Positions 45,579-54,541 of a stretch of 64,000 bases of DNA are shown here, one piece after another; the stretch's first letter is position 1, and every line of letters begins with the position of its first letter. Below the pieces are notes generated by a model, which saw nothing but the letters and a program-made list of their open reading frames with translations, was not told the DNA's origin and made no database searches. Source of the DNA: Verrucomicrobiota bacterium (GTDB lineage: Bacteria; Verrucomicrobiota; Verrucomicrobiia; CAIQCK01); NCBI GenBank assembly GCA_016235595.1, contig JACRJX010000026.1:62001-126000 (forward strand), written 5' to 3'. The position numbers were made by a program, and so were the translations under genes.

Positions 45579-46877
45579 TCAATCCCGGGCGGCGTGGATT
45601 TCGCGCAGGTGGCGGTTGACGGCCGCACTGAGATGGCCGGCGGCGGAGGCGGTGAAGAAAGTGGTGGTAGGTTCATAGCCGCCGGCTAGGAATTCCTGCT
45701 CGGTGGGCATGTAAGCAAAGGTGCCGTTGGTGTAGCCCACGTAGAAGGTGTTGGGGAAGGGCGAGCGATCGCGAATCTCGTTGGAGATTTCGCAGAACAA
45801 TTCCATGGGCGCGCTCCAGATGACAGTGTCGTCGTTGATGCGCAGGAATCTCAGCGGCACAAGGAGGGTTTCCTCGCCGTTCTTGGAAACACGGAGGTAG
45901 TCCTTGAGTTCTTCGGACCATTTGAGTCCGGGGCGTTTGGGAGTCTCAAGGATGATGCGGGAGGTGCGCAGCTTCACCTTGTCGGTCGTGGCGCGCAGGC
46001 GGCGGTTGGCATCAAGAATGGGGTCGCCCAAGAGGACTTTGAACCGGTTGAGAAGCCCGGCTTCTGGCTCGGTGCGCGTGCTGTAAATCGGAGCGACGTT
46101 GCCGGCGGCGCCGTTGAGGTAAAGCATGGGCGCGCCGATCTTGCTCTCGACGTATTCGGCGACGATGCCGGGTGCGTCACCGCTGACGACGGTGCTTTTG
46201 CCACCCAGCACGGTGCCATGCATGGCGTAATTGGCCACGAGCGCCAGTGGGGTGTCGTTGGCCTTGTCGAGGCGAAGCAGGCCGATGCGGCGGTCGACAG
46301 GCGCGGATGGGTTCAAGCCGATTCGCACTTGGCCGTCGGCGTCGCGGGCGCGGCGATTGACGTTCGCTTCTGCATAACCCCGGCCAATGCCGAGCTTAGC
46401 AGGTTCCAGCTTCTGCCGGGCCTGTCGGACGCCATCCGCGAGTTTGTTTTCCACAAGCGCAGTATAGGCGTCATCCGTGCGAAACTGGAAACGGTTGGTC
46501 ATGAGCACGCCGGGAATGCCCGGCGTGCCGACGTAGGGCGATGAATGCGTATGGGTGATCGACCACCAGATGTTTTCCGGTGGCAGGCCGAACTCTTTGG
46601 CGAGCTGACCGGTGACGCGGTCGCAGAAAGCGGGCGAGAGGGAACAGATGTCGGAGGAGATGAAGAAGAACGAAGTTGTGCCATCGTCGAGCGCGACGAT
46701 GCGGTGATAGAGCCGGTCGTGAACTTTGGTGGACATGCGCGGGCTGTAGCCTCGCAACATCTGTGGCTTGTCCGGCGTGATGTCCACCTTGACCGCCGCT
46801 GCGCGGAACTCCGCGGCCTGAAGACTGGAGAGGGTGCAGAGAAGGAGTATGGAAGCGCGAAGCAGGGGCTTGATCAT
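45579..46877 (-). CDS. Secreted neutral/alkaline ceramidase-like hydrolase
   Basis: This 432-residue protein has a signal peptide (about 1-21), then the ceramidase N-terminal-like domain: FRAAAVKVDITPDKPQML, VHDRLYHRIVALDDG, and the metal/active region NIWWSITHTHSSP (His pair). Further segments are ANYAMHGTVLGG and GAPMLYLNGAAGNVAP. True ceramidases cleave N-acyl bonds of ceramides; many bacterial homologues of this length act on unknown amides. ATG 46875-46877 overlaps the sialidase-like stop by 4 bases. Role in sphingolipid or glycolipid use is inferred. Confidence 0.85.
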   Translation of the reverse strand: MIKPLLRASILLLCTLSSLQAAEFRAAAVKVDITPDKPQMLRGYSPRMSTKVHDRLYHRIVALDDGTTSFFFISSDICSLSPAFCDRVTGQLAKEFGLPPENIWWSITHTHSSPYVGTPGIPGVLMTNRFQFRTDDAYTALVENKLADGVRQARQKLEPAKLGIGRGYAEANVNRRARDADGQVRIGLNPSAPVDRRIGLLRLDKANDTPLALVANYAMHGTVLGGKSTVVSGDAPGIVAEYVESKIGAPMLYLNGAAGNVAPIYSTRTEPEAGLLNRFKVLLGDPILDANRRLRATTDKVKLRTSRIILETPKRPGLKWSEELKDYLRVSKNGEETLLVPLRFLRINDDTVIWSAPMELFCEISNEIRDRSPFPNTFYVGYTNGTFAYMPTEQEFLAGGYEPTTTFFTASAAGHLSAAVNRHLREIHAARD

Positions 46878-48013
46878 GGATGAACTCCTGAGTGTGGTGA
46901 AGCTTGCGGACTGTTCAGTGCCGGCGCCTCCCAGATTGCCACGCCCATGTGGTAACGATTGTGATTCTCCGCGCTCCTCGCATAGTAGACGGTCACTATC
47001 TTCCCGTCCGGACGCTGCACGCTGCTGGGATAGCCGCAATCGGAGGAGAGTGTGTGCGCCAGACGCAGGGGCTCGCTCCAGGACTTGCCCTCATCGCTGC
47101 TCAACTTCGCCATCACGCCAAATTGGCCTTTGACACGATTGCCATAGCTCAGCAACAGGCGGCCATCCTTGAGGCGTGCGAGGTGCGCATTGATTTGATC
47201 AGGCTCGGTCACGGGTTGCGGTCCCTGCCAGGTCGCGCCGTCGTCGTCGGAACGGAACAGGTCCGCGCTCTTCAAACGCGCGGCGGCCAGCCATCGCTTG
47301 CCGCCGAGGTGAAAGATCGAGGTCTCGTTGTATCCCATCGCGATCACTGCTGTGGGACGCCAGGTCTTGCCATCGTCATCGCTGAGGAAATGCCACGCGC
47401 GTCGGCCCCCGTAGCAGGAGGCGTGCAGCGCCCCATCGTCTCCCGGTGAGATTGGCCCAAACGGAACGAATTCCCCCGCGCCCTTTTCAGGCGCGACGAA
47501 TTCCTTGTTCTGCGTCCACGTGCGCCCGCCATCGCTGGAGCGGCAGACCCAACTGCGGAGGATGGCATCGCGGAAGGGCGACTTCTTTGGCTGCCCCGGT
47601 TGTTGCTCGTTGGTCCAGCCGGCGCAGAGAACGAGCAGGTCGCCGTTCTTCGCGAGCCCGGCGGCGTGGTTCATCCGGATGGTGTTCGGTTCGTGTGGGG
47701 CAGGCGTGCCGACCTTCGACCAGAACTCCCCATTCGCGCTGGTCCAGCATTCGACATCGCCCTCGCGCAGACCGTGGGCAGGCTGGTTGTGAAGGATGGC
47801 GGCGATGGTGCCGTCGCGCAGCACGGCGAGTTGGGGCCATGCGCAGACATTATCAATGGCAATGTAGCGTTTGATCTGCTGCGGCGCGGCTGGTTCGGCG
47901 GCGGATACAGCCTCCGCCATAACGGTGTGAAGAATCACTCCTGCGCTGAAGAGTGAGAGGAGCGACAGCGTGGCGATATTTCTGGTGGGTATCATTGGGT
48001 TGCTGATCTTCAT
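46874..48013 (-). CDS. Secreted sialidase/BNR-repeat protein
   Basis: This 379-residue protein has a signal peptide (about 10-38) and a six-bladed beta-propeller pattern with Asp-box motifs SSDGGRTW, SDDDGKTW, SDDDGATW and SSDEGKSW. Family members are exo-sialidases or related carbohydrate-binding hydrolases. I cannot confirm every catalytic Arg of a true sialidase. It precedes the ceramidase-like gene and overlaps it by ATGA, so translation is coupled. The substrate may be a sialylated or similar acidic glycan, but this is inference. Confidence 0.82.
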   Translation of the reverse strand: MKISNPMIPTRNIATLSLLSLFSAGVILHTVMAEAVSAAEPAAPQQIKRYIAIDNVCAWPQLAVLRDGTIAAILHNQPAHGLREGDVECWTSANGEFWSKVGTPAPHEPNTIRMNHAAGLAKNGDLLVLCAGWTNEQQPGQPKKSPFRDAILRSWVCRSSDGGRTWTQNKEFVAPEKGAGEFVPFGPISPGDDGALHASCYGGRRAWHFLSDDDGKTWRPTAVIAMGYNETSIFHLGGKRWLAAARLKSADLFRSDDDGATWQGPQPVTEPDQINAHLARLKDGRLLLSYGNRVKGQFGVMAKLSSDEGKSWSEPLRLAHTLSSDCGYPSSVQRPDGKIVTVYYARSAENHNRYHMGVAIWEAPALNSPQASPHSGVHP

Positions 48014-48160
48014 GGTTTTGGTTGTCTGTAACGCCGCCAGCTGTGATCTGAATCGTGCATTTTGCCGTGGAAGTCGCCGAACAGGAAGACGTGGCGTTTC
48101 TACGTGGGGATCAGAATACTCAGCCGAACTACAGGCGTCAACGAACCTTGGCCTTTGGTC

Positions 48161-48201
48161 GTGTCCTGTTGACACCTGTATAACAGGGTGAATATTTCAC
48201 C
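48161..48201. repeat. Three abutting palindromes
   Basis: GTGTC-ctgtt-GACAC (48161-48175), CCTGT-ata-ACAGG (48175-48187) and GGTGAA-tat-TTCACC (48187-48201) follow one another. Each shares a single base with the next. The third overlaps the transposase fragment's stop codon. This may be the surviving end of the IS element or a regulatory site for the sialidase operon. Confidence 0.5.
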
Positions 48202-48550
48202 ACAGTTCAGCTTGTTTCCAGAAGGCGGCGATCAATGGAGGGCGTCGTTGCATTCGCCGCAAGGCTCGGGTGGCTGTGAGACTGAGTTTCCAGCTGTGTT
48301 TGGCGCAGAAGTTGGCCAGTTCATGTTGCTTGAGATGTCCCCAGATATACTCAGCCGGATTCAACTCCGGCGCATAAGCGGGCAGGTACTCCAAGTGGAC
48401 GCGCTGGTCCAGCGAGCGGATGAAGTCACGAACCGCCCGACTGCGATGAATGCTGGCTCCATCCCAGACAATCAACAACCGCCCGGGCAGATGCCGCAGC
48501 AGATGGCGCACGAACTCGTTGTCTTTCAGAACTCCCGGTGAAACTCCCAA
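48197..48550 (-). mobile_element. IS630-family transposase C-terminal fragment
   Basis: The frame encodes about 117 residues of an IS630-type DDE transposase: LIVWDGASIHRSRAVRD (second catalytic Asp), LEYLPAYAPELNPAEYIW (third acidic residue Glu) and the usual GHLKQHELANF/LRRMQRRPPL end. The N-terminal two thirds, including the first catalytic Asp and the HTH, are missing, so it is not functional. The fragment begins within the last codons of the methyltransferase gene in another frame, so an insertion or deletion probably joined them. Confidence 0.82.
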
Positions 48551-49281
48551 TGCCTGTCATCCGGACCTGTCTTCTTGAAAGCAATACAGCGGCTCTTGGG
48601 CAGGAGCCCCAAACCTGAGTCTGGATTTGCCCATTCGGGTTTCAGAAAACGATCCAGCAGCGGCAGGTGTTTTGCGACTTGGCCCAAGAACGTGCACTTG
48701 GGCGGCAGGCACCGCGCCTGGCCTTCGTGTTCCAGACACCGATGGACCGAGTAGGCGCGATTAGTGGTGACATACCGGCAGACCTTGCGGACACTCGGCC
48801 AGTCGGCGTCATCGAAGACCACGATTCCCCCAGGCTTCAACAGTCGGTCAATGTAGTAAAACTCGACGAGCGTCTGATCATAGATGTGGTAGCCATCAAT
48901 GAACGCGAATTCGATCTCGACACGATCGCGAAGAAGTTGAGGCAGGGCCAATTCAGAACCATCGCTGATGTGCTCAGCCAAGTCCGCGTAACCCGCGGCT
49001 TGAATGTTGTGGAGGCCGATGTTGTGCCAGTGGTTCTGCTGATTCGGGTCGATTACGATGTGTCGCTTCGCACCGACTTCTCGCAACGCCTCGCAGATGT
49101 AAAGAGCCGAAATGCCATAGGCAAGGCCAACCTCAAGACTCACAACAGGCCTCAGCTCCTTGATGAGACGTTGCAGCATCTCACCCACTGCCGGAGGAGT
49201 ATGGGAATGCAGATCGCTGATCTTTCCATCTGCAGTTCGAACTTGTCGTGAGCTGAGAATGTCTTGCAGAACTTGGTTCAT
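48526..49281 (-). CDS. Class I SAM-dependent methyltransferase
   Basis: This 251-residue protein has a Rossmann-type SAM-binding motif VSLEVGLAYGISALYICEAL (about 46-65), an acidic loop HIVIDPNQQNHWHN, and IEFAFIDGYHIYDQTLVEF. The last residues (EFHREF) run into the IS630 fragment, so the original C-terminus may be altered. It resembles methyltransferases acting on small molecules or sugars. The 17-base spacer to the Gfo/Idh pseudogene places both in the same decayed interval. Substrate unknown. Confidence 0.85.
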   Translation of the reverse strand: MNQVLQDILSSRQVRTADGKISDLHSHTPPAVGEMLQRLIKELRPVVSLEVGLAYGISALYICEALREVGAKRHIVIDPNQQNHWHNIGLHNIQAAGYADLAEHISDGSELALPQLLRDRVEIEFAFIDGYHIYDQTLVEFYYIDRLLKPGGIVVFDDADWPSVRKVCRYVTTNRAYSVHRCLEHEGQARCLPPKCTFLGQVAKHLPLLDRFLKPEWANPDSGLGLLPKSRCIAFKKTGPDDRHWEFHREF

Positions 49282-49298
49282 GGGGGGGCGCGGGCAGC

Positions 49299-49679
49299 TT
49301 ATAGACCTTCCACCGGCCAGCCTTTGCGGTAGGTGCGGCGCAAGAGACGGTTTGCCGCCAGGTTATTGATGATCTTCATGGCGGCCGCGTCCCATTCCGA
49401 CTTCGTGCTGGGCACGCGAACAGCAACGGTGCCGAGTAGAATCGCCTCAGCCATCGGGCTGGTCTGGCCAAAGTGCGACTCGGTCATCTCGCCACCGATG
49501 CAGGCGTGCTGTAGCTTGCCATTCGGTGACGCGGCATGCGCGTCCGAACTCATGATCAACGGCGTGACGGCGGTCGTGGCCGAAGTGATGTGCAGGAACT
49601 GCCGGCGCGATAGGCCGCTCGATGGAAAGGCCGTAGGACGTTGAAACTTGCCGAAACGGAAGAGGTGCGGCGTGCTCAT
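49299..49679 (-). pseudogene. Gfo/Idh/MocA oxidoreductase with large internal deletion
   Basis: The frame encodes 126 residues: a Tat signal (GLSRRQFLHITSATTA), the first few residues of a Rossmann domain (GKLQHACIGG, about 54-63), and then directly the last about 60 residues of a Gfo/Idh protein (MAEAILLGTVAVRV...NLAANRLLRRTYRKGW). The final part aligns with the end of the protein encoded at 24991-26376. About 300 residues of the dehydrogenase and substrate domains are missing, yet the frame is intact. It cannot be an enzyme. It adjoins the IS630 remnant and a methyltransferase. Confidence 0.85.
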
Positions 49680-49816
49680 GCATGAATGCCTAGCACTCCC
49701 GAAGGCGTATTCAAGCCGAATCTGATTGGCCACATTTGCCTGGTTTTGGCATCAAACAGAAACCCTCGTGTGGCTATTACACTACCTGGACTTGCGAGTG
49801 TGATGGAAGTGTCCCT

Positions 49817-50935
49817 TTAGGACTCGCTGGTTCGATACACTGCGCCAGGGATTAGCTTTTCGGCATACGACATCATGGCGAACGCGGCGAGTTGCGAAAT
49901 CCTGGGCGGGCCGTCTTTCCACAGCACGTTGGCAATGTGGCGCAGTTCCTGGTCGGCAGCCGCGCGCAGCTTGTCCGGGTCGGGCACGTGCCGGGCATTG
50001 ACATACATGTGAAAGGGCAGTCCGCCGAACTTCGCCCCTTTCTTATGGGAATTGTAGTCCCAGGAAAGAGTCGGCACGCGGCCTTGCTGGTTCTCCGACA
50101 TCCATTGGAGACACTTGTTGAGCATGGCCATGGCTCCCCGGCGGCGTTGCGAGTCCTGCTCCAATTGCGGCAGGGCCACCGAGTAGGTTTCGAGGATATA
50201 CATCACCACCGTAGGTGAGCGTTCTTCAAAGGATATGGGGCCGCCGATATTGGCGAAGTCCAGCCGATTCAGCCAGTCCACGGTGCCCAAAGCAATCTTG
50301 CGGTAGTTCTCGTCGCCGGTCTCCTTGTAGAGCAGGAATGCGAGGGAACCGAAGATGCCGGTTGAGCACCACCACTGCCCGTTGAACTGTGACCACAGCC
50401 CATCGGTGATTCCATCTTCGGGGCCAACGTAGTTGTTGATCACCAGACTGGCATATGACTTGATGGAGTCCAGGTAGCGTTGGCGCTCCTTGGGGTCGGA
50501 GGAGCGGACGGCCGCGGCCAGCACGCCCAAGGCAATACTGGAGCTATCGCCCACATACCATTCGCCCTTGGTCTGGCCCGGCTTGCGGCCGTAGTGCATG
50601 TAGTAGGCGCCCTTGGGAGTCATGTCGTTCTGATACTTGATCATGCGGTCGGACCAGCGGCGGCAGGTGTCGAGATAGGGCTGCTTGCCGGTCATGTCGT
50701 AGGCCGCAGCCAGGGCACGGACCACATAGGAATCCTGATAGAACGCCAGCGTGCGAGTCTCCGCATCAAGCTCCTGGCAGGCTGTGTCACAAAGCTGGAG
50801 AAACTCCGTCTTGAAATCAGCCCGCCGCGGCTCCTGTGAGATGGCCGTCAATGTGCAGCCGGCCAGCGCACCGGATGAAGCCCTGAGGAAATCGCGTCGT
50901 GAAATGAAACCGATTTGGAGGGCGTGGGTCTTCAT
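49817..50935 (-). CDS. Tat-exported alpha/alpha-barrel glycosidase-like protein
   Basis: This 372-residue protein has a twin-arginine signal (ISRRDFLRASSGALAG). The mature helical protein has repeated W/Y-rich helices (YQDSYVVRALAAAYDMTGKQ, GEWYVGDSSSIALGVLAAAV, FNGQWWCSTGIFGSLAFLLY), the pattern of six-hairpin glycosidases such as glycosyl lyases and unsaturated glucuronyl hydrolases. I do not see the exact catalytic residues. It is the last gene of a nine-gene operon, 32 bases after the TolB-like gene. Action on an oligosaccharide is inferred. Confidence 0.7.
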   Translation of the reverse strand: MKTHALQIGFISRRDFLRASSGALAGCTLTAISQEPRRADFKTEFLQLCDTACQELDAETRTLAFYQDSYVVRALAAAYDMTGKQPYLDTCRRWSDRMIKYQNDMTPKGAYYMHYGRKPGQTKGEWYVGDSSSIALGVLAAAVRSSDPKERQRYLDSIKSYASLVINNYVGPEDGITDGLWSQFNGQWWCSTGIFGSLAFLLYKETGDENYRKIALGTVDWLNRLDFANIGGPISFEERSPTVVMYILETYSVALPQLEQDSQRRRGAMAMLNKCLQWMSENQQGRVPTLSWDYNSHKKGAKFGGLPFHMYVNARHVPDPDKLRAAADQELRHIANVLWKDGPPRISQLAAFAMMSYAEKLIPGAVYRTSES

Positions 50936-50967
50936 GGTGTATTGAGTCCATCAACTGAACTGATGGA

Positions 50968-51969
50968 CTAGGGTGCTGGCACCCAATCGGGCTCTTTGTT
51001 GCTGTTGCTGTCGGTGGTGATGGCCACCCAGCGATTGGTGGTTGTGGCATCGGCCACGGCGATGTTCCAGCCCGTCGCGCGCACACCGACCAGCGTTGGC
51101 GCGAGTCCAAGGCCCTTCTTGTAAGCGCCGTAGCTGAACGCCACGTACCGTCCATCCGGCGACCAGTCAACATGCTGGACTTTGATTGGCTTGCTGCTCA
51201 CGACCACGTTGCGGACGTTCAACACTTGCGGCTCCGGCCCCGACAAGTCCAGATCGCCGATGCTGAGCGAGAAATCGCCCGACGCCCAGGCGATTCGCTT
51301 GCCGTCGGCGCTCACGTCCGGGCGGCACCCGGGAATGTTGAGTTTTACCACTCGTTGGCCGCGGGCTTCGATGGCCAGGATGCCGTGCGAATAACCCATG
51401 CCGCTGTGGATGGTTGAGACATACCATTTCCCATCCGGCGTGCAACAGATGCAATACAGGTGGCTCAGTTCGCGGTTCGGGTGCTGTTCGACTTTGCCGG
51501 TGGCCAGGTCGCACCGGAAAACCCCCTTGGTGACGTAATCCATCAACGCCAGTTTCTCGAACTCGTTTTTCAGATACACCAAGCTCTTGCCATCGGATGT
51601 CCAGCAGCCATCGCGCGCACCGCGATCCACCAGGCGCCGGCCTGTCCCGTCGAAGTTCATCACGTACAGGTCGCGCGTCTTGTCGTCTCCATCGCCCGCG
51701 TCAACCGAGAACGATATCTGTTTGCCATCGGGCGAAACATGCGGATAAAGCTCGTTCACCCTGGGGGTCTTCGTCAGGTTCACGCGCCCCGACCCGTCGG
51801 CGTGTATCATGAACAAGTCCCAGTTCTCGTCCTGATAGCTCTCGTAGACGATCTTGTAGGGGACCTTTTTCAGTTCGTCGATAAGCTCTTCTGAAAAGGC
51901 AGGTGCAACGGCTGCAGCAATTCCGCCCAGCAACAGGGCGGCAAATCGCGCGGATTTGGCAAGTGACAT
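50968..51969 (-). CDS. Secreted TolB-like beta-propeller protein
   Basis: This 333-residue protein has a signal peptide (about 1-26) and repeated WD40/PD40-type units: WDLFMIHADGSGRVNLTKTP, LYPHVSPDGKQISFSVDAG, LYVMNFDGTGRRLVDRG, VDWSPDGRYVAFSYG. This is a beta-propeller of the TolB type. Such secreted propellers often bind or process carbohydrates in Verrucomicrobiota, but the substrate is not known. The ATG at 51967-51969 gives the signal peptide. It lies between Gfo/Idh (108 bases) and the alpha/alpha-barrel gene in the operon. Confidence 0.78.
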   Translation of the reverse strand: MSLAKSARFAALLLGGIAAAVAPAFSEELIDELKKVPYKIVYESYQDENWDLFMIHADGSGRVNLTKTPRVNELYPHVSPDGKQISFSVDAGDGDDKTRDLYVMNFDGTGRRLVDRGARDGCWTSDGKSLVYLKNEFEKLALMDYVTKGVFRCDLATGKVEQHPNRELSHLYCICCTPDGKWYVSTIHSGMGYSHGILAIEARGQRVVKLNIPGCRPDVSADGKRIAWASGDFSLSIGDLDLSGPEPQVLNVRNVVVSSKPIKVQHVDWSPDGRYVAFSYGAYKKGLGLAPTLVGVRATGWNIAVADATTTNRWVAITTDSNSNKEPDWVPAP

Positions 51970-52077
51970 GGTTGTTCTTTCTTTCGAAGGTTTGGCGGCG
52001 GACTCTTTCAGTCCTTCGGGCAACGGGCCGCGGAGGACGTCTCGCTTCTGTCTGGCATCGGGGACAACTGGGCGAGG

Positions 52078-53457
52078 TTAGACCTCGTTCCACACACCCG
52101 GCACAGGCACCGGATAGTATCCGTTGGCATCGGGCATGACCGGCGGGGTGCTGTTCTCGTTCATGTGGTCAATGCCGGGGCACAACTCGAAGTTCGACTT
52201 CAGCATTTCTTCCCATGTGACGATCCTGCCCATGTGCATCGCTGCACGGCCCATCAGGCCGGTGAGGTTCGACAGGGCCGCGCGCTTCGCCTCGTTCTGC
52301 GGCAAGTTCTTGCGGATGGAATTCAAGAGCACGTTCCACTCGGCCTGCCAACAGGTGTATTCTTCCTTAGGCGCTTCCCAGTCGATATTATCCTCGGCGA
52401 TTCGCTGGTCTTTGTAGGTGCGAACTTTGCCCACATGGATCGCCCCGGAGAATTGGGCGGCCCGGTTCGTGCCATGCACGAACGTGGCGAATTCGGGATA
52501 GCACTTGGGGATGTAGCGAACCACGTCGTAGGCCTTGGCACCGTCGGCGAATGTATATTCGACGGAGAACGAATCCAGCCCTTGGCCGGCATCCTTGCTG
52601 TTGGCGACCCGGCCGCAAATGCCATGGGCCGAAATCGGGTAATGGTCATCCTTGAGCCAGCAGATTTCGTCAATCTGGTGGATGTCCATTTCGGCCCACA
52701 GTCCGCCGGAAACCCACAGGATGTGGGTCCGGTTGCGGATCTGCCAGAGCAACTCGTTCAAGTCGGCCGGGCGTTTCGGCGACATGTGTCCGCAGGCCTC
52801 CATGCGATAGGCGCGGATGAGGTTGATCGATCCCAGTTGTCCGTCGCGGATTCGTTTGATCAGTTCCTGCCGGTTGACCGAGTGGCGGCACATCAAGCCT
52901 GCGGCGATCTTAAGGCCTTTCTTGTCGGCTTCCTCGCCGGCCTTGATCACGCGCCGCACGCCGGGAGCATCCACGGCGAATGACTTCTCCATGAATACGT
53001 TTACGCCCTTGGAGATGGCGTATTCCATATGCACTGGACGGAAGGCGGGGTAGGTGGTGCACATCGCGATGTCGATACCGGGCCGCAGACAGGCTACCGC
53101 CTGCTTGTATGCGTCAAACCCGACGAAGCGGCGTTCTGGTGGAACATCAACCAAGGTGGGGTACTTGTTGGAAATCGCCTTGTGTGAACTCTCCAGCCGC
53201 TTCTCGAAAATATCGGCCATGGCCACGAGTTTGCAGGGACCGTAGGGCGAGTCGAAGGCGTTGGCCACCGCGCCGCTGCCACGGCTGCCGCTGCCGATCA
53301 GCGCCAGACGAATCGTGTTGTCCTCCGCCGCGTGAATGTGCGGAAGGGTTATTCCCGCCAGAGCGGAGCCTGCCAGCAACTTTCCGCTTTGTGACAGAAA
53401 TTCACGACGCGATGACTGGGCTGCTGGTTTCGATGGCGATGTAAGCTGGCGCTTCAT
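52078..53457 (-). CDS. Tat-exported Gfo/Idh/MocA oxidoreductase
   Basis: This 459-residue protein has a Tat signal (SSRREFLSQSGKLLAGSAL). Its Rossmann fold has IRLALIGSGSRGSGAV. The E-K motif occurs as VNVFMEKSFAVDAPG, so K-S replaces the usual K-P. The substrate domain contains LWAEMDIHQIDEICWL. It lies in the operon between ThuA and the TolB-like gene (spacers 130 and 108 bases). The altered E-K-P motif is worth noting because the lysine is normally a catalytic residue and remains. Substrate unknown. Confidence 0.9.
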   Translation of the reverse strand: MKRQLTSPSKPAAQSSRREFLSQSGKLLAGSALAGITLPHIHAAEDNTIRLALIGSGSRGSGAVANAFDSPYGPCKLVAMADIFEKRLESSHKAISNKYPTLVDVPPERRFVGFDAYKQAVACLRPGIDIAMCTTYPAFRPVHMEYAISKGVNVFMEKSFAVDAPGVRRVIKAGEEADKKGLKIAAGLMCRHSVNRQELIKRIRDGQLGSINLIRAYRMEACGHMSPKRPADLNELLWQIRNRTHILWVSGGLWAEMDIHQIDEICWLKDDHYPISAHGICGRVANSKDAGQGLDSFSVEYTFADGAKAYDVVRYIPKCYPEFATFVHGTNRAAQFSGAIHVGKVRTYKDQRIAEDNIDWEAPKEEYTCWQAEWNVLLNSIRKNLPQNEAKRAALSNLTGLMGRAAMHMGRIVTWEEMLKSNFELCPGIDHMNENSTPPVMPDANGYYPVPVPGVWNEV

Positions 53458-53587
53458 GGTGGTTCACCTTTCAGTAGGAATGAGTTCTGTGCATGTTTTC
53501 GGAAACGCTACAAGAACGGCTGCCGCCATTGTGCTCCACTGATTCCCGCAGCGTCAAGAAGGTGTTTCCTTTCTCCGCAGGTTGCGA

Positions 53588-54499
53588 TCACGGATTCAGC
53601 GGCAGATCGAAGGTCTTGATTTCACTGGACGCAGCGGGAACTTCAACGCCCGCGGCCCAGTGAATCCCATTGACCACGATGCGCATGATTTGCGGCACGG
53701 CAAAGTCCTGCGGATGGCCCAGCGTCGTGGCGAAGACCCGGGCGCCGTAATGGTTCTGCCAGGTCCACGCGAGGATGTCGGTCTCGGTCCTGGCCACGAT
53801 CCGGGTGCCGAACTGATGACTGAGGATTTGTTCCCTGGGCATCTCTCCGCTTCCGACGACCAGTGGCACGCAGCCGGGCTGAAGGTCGGTGATGTACAGT
53901 TGGCCGGGAGACTGAAAAGGTTTCTCGTCTATGCCCGTCAGGATGGGGTGGTTCTTGGCCTGTTCGAGCCGCCGGCACTCGGTCACCGATCTCATATGCG
54001 TGAGCCAATGTGTGCCAAGCACGTTGCGGCCGAAATCGTCGTTCCACGCCGCGCGCGGATGGCTGGCCGGATAGCGAAAGGCATGGGTGCTGGTGCGCAG
54101 CCCGACCAGCGGCTTGCCAGACTTCAGGTATCGCTCCAAATGCCCAAGCTGCTCGTCGTTCAGCGTCAGAAAGCGCAGGAAGAAGACCGCGGCATCCGCG
54201 TGATCGAGCGCTTCCAGACCGGGCAGTCCATTGCCGGTGTGGTTCTCTTCCGGATCACCCGGCGGCAGGATCACCTGGGTGTGGAAGCCGAGGCGCTCAA
54301 GCTCTTTGGCCAGCGGCGGCATGCTCTGTTCGGGATGGTAGTGATGCGTGCCCACGACAAACATCAGGTTGCCCTTGCCACGACCGGGCGCGGCGGCGGT
54401 GGATCGTCCGGCGGCGAGAGGAAGCGCCATGGTGGCTGCCATCTGCTGAAGAAACCTGCGGCGCGTCGTCCGGGTTGATGTTCCAGCGAGGTTTTTCAT
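53588..54499 (-). CDS. Tat-exported ThuA family protein
   Basis: This 303-residue protein has a twin-arginine signal (TTRRRFLQQMAATMALPL) and the ThuA fold: NLMFVVGTHHYHPEQSMPPL, DHADAAVFFLRFLTLND, and ASHPRAAWNDDFGRNVLG with GTHWLTH. ThuA (type 1 glutamine amidotransferase-like fold) takes part in trehalose or disaccharide use, and many homologues pair with Gfo/Idh genes. Here it directly precedes a Gfo/Idh gene, a known pairing. The spacer is 42 bases after the NagX-like gene. Confidence 0.85.
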   Translation of the reverse strand: MKNLAGTSTRTTRRRFLQQMAATMALPLAAGRSTAAAPGRGKGNLMFVVGTHHYHPEQSMPPLAKELERLGFHTQVILPPGDPEENHTGNGLPGLEALDHADAAVFFLRFLTLNDEQLGHLERYLKSGKPLVGLRTSTHAFRYPASHPRAAWNDDFGRNVLGTHWLTHMRSVTECRRLEQAKNHPILTGIDEKPFQSPGQLYITDLQPGCVPLVVGSGEMPREQILSHQFGTRIVARTETDILAWTWQNHYGARVFATTLGHPQDFAVPQIMRIVVNGIHWAAGVEVPAASSEIKTFDLPLNP

Positions 54500-54541
54500 G
54501 AGGTGAACGCTTTCGTTGCCGGGCCGCCCGACATCTGTAGG

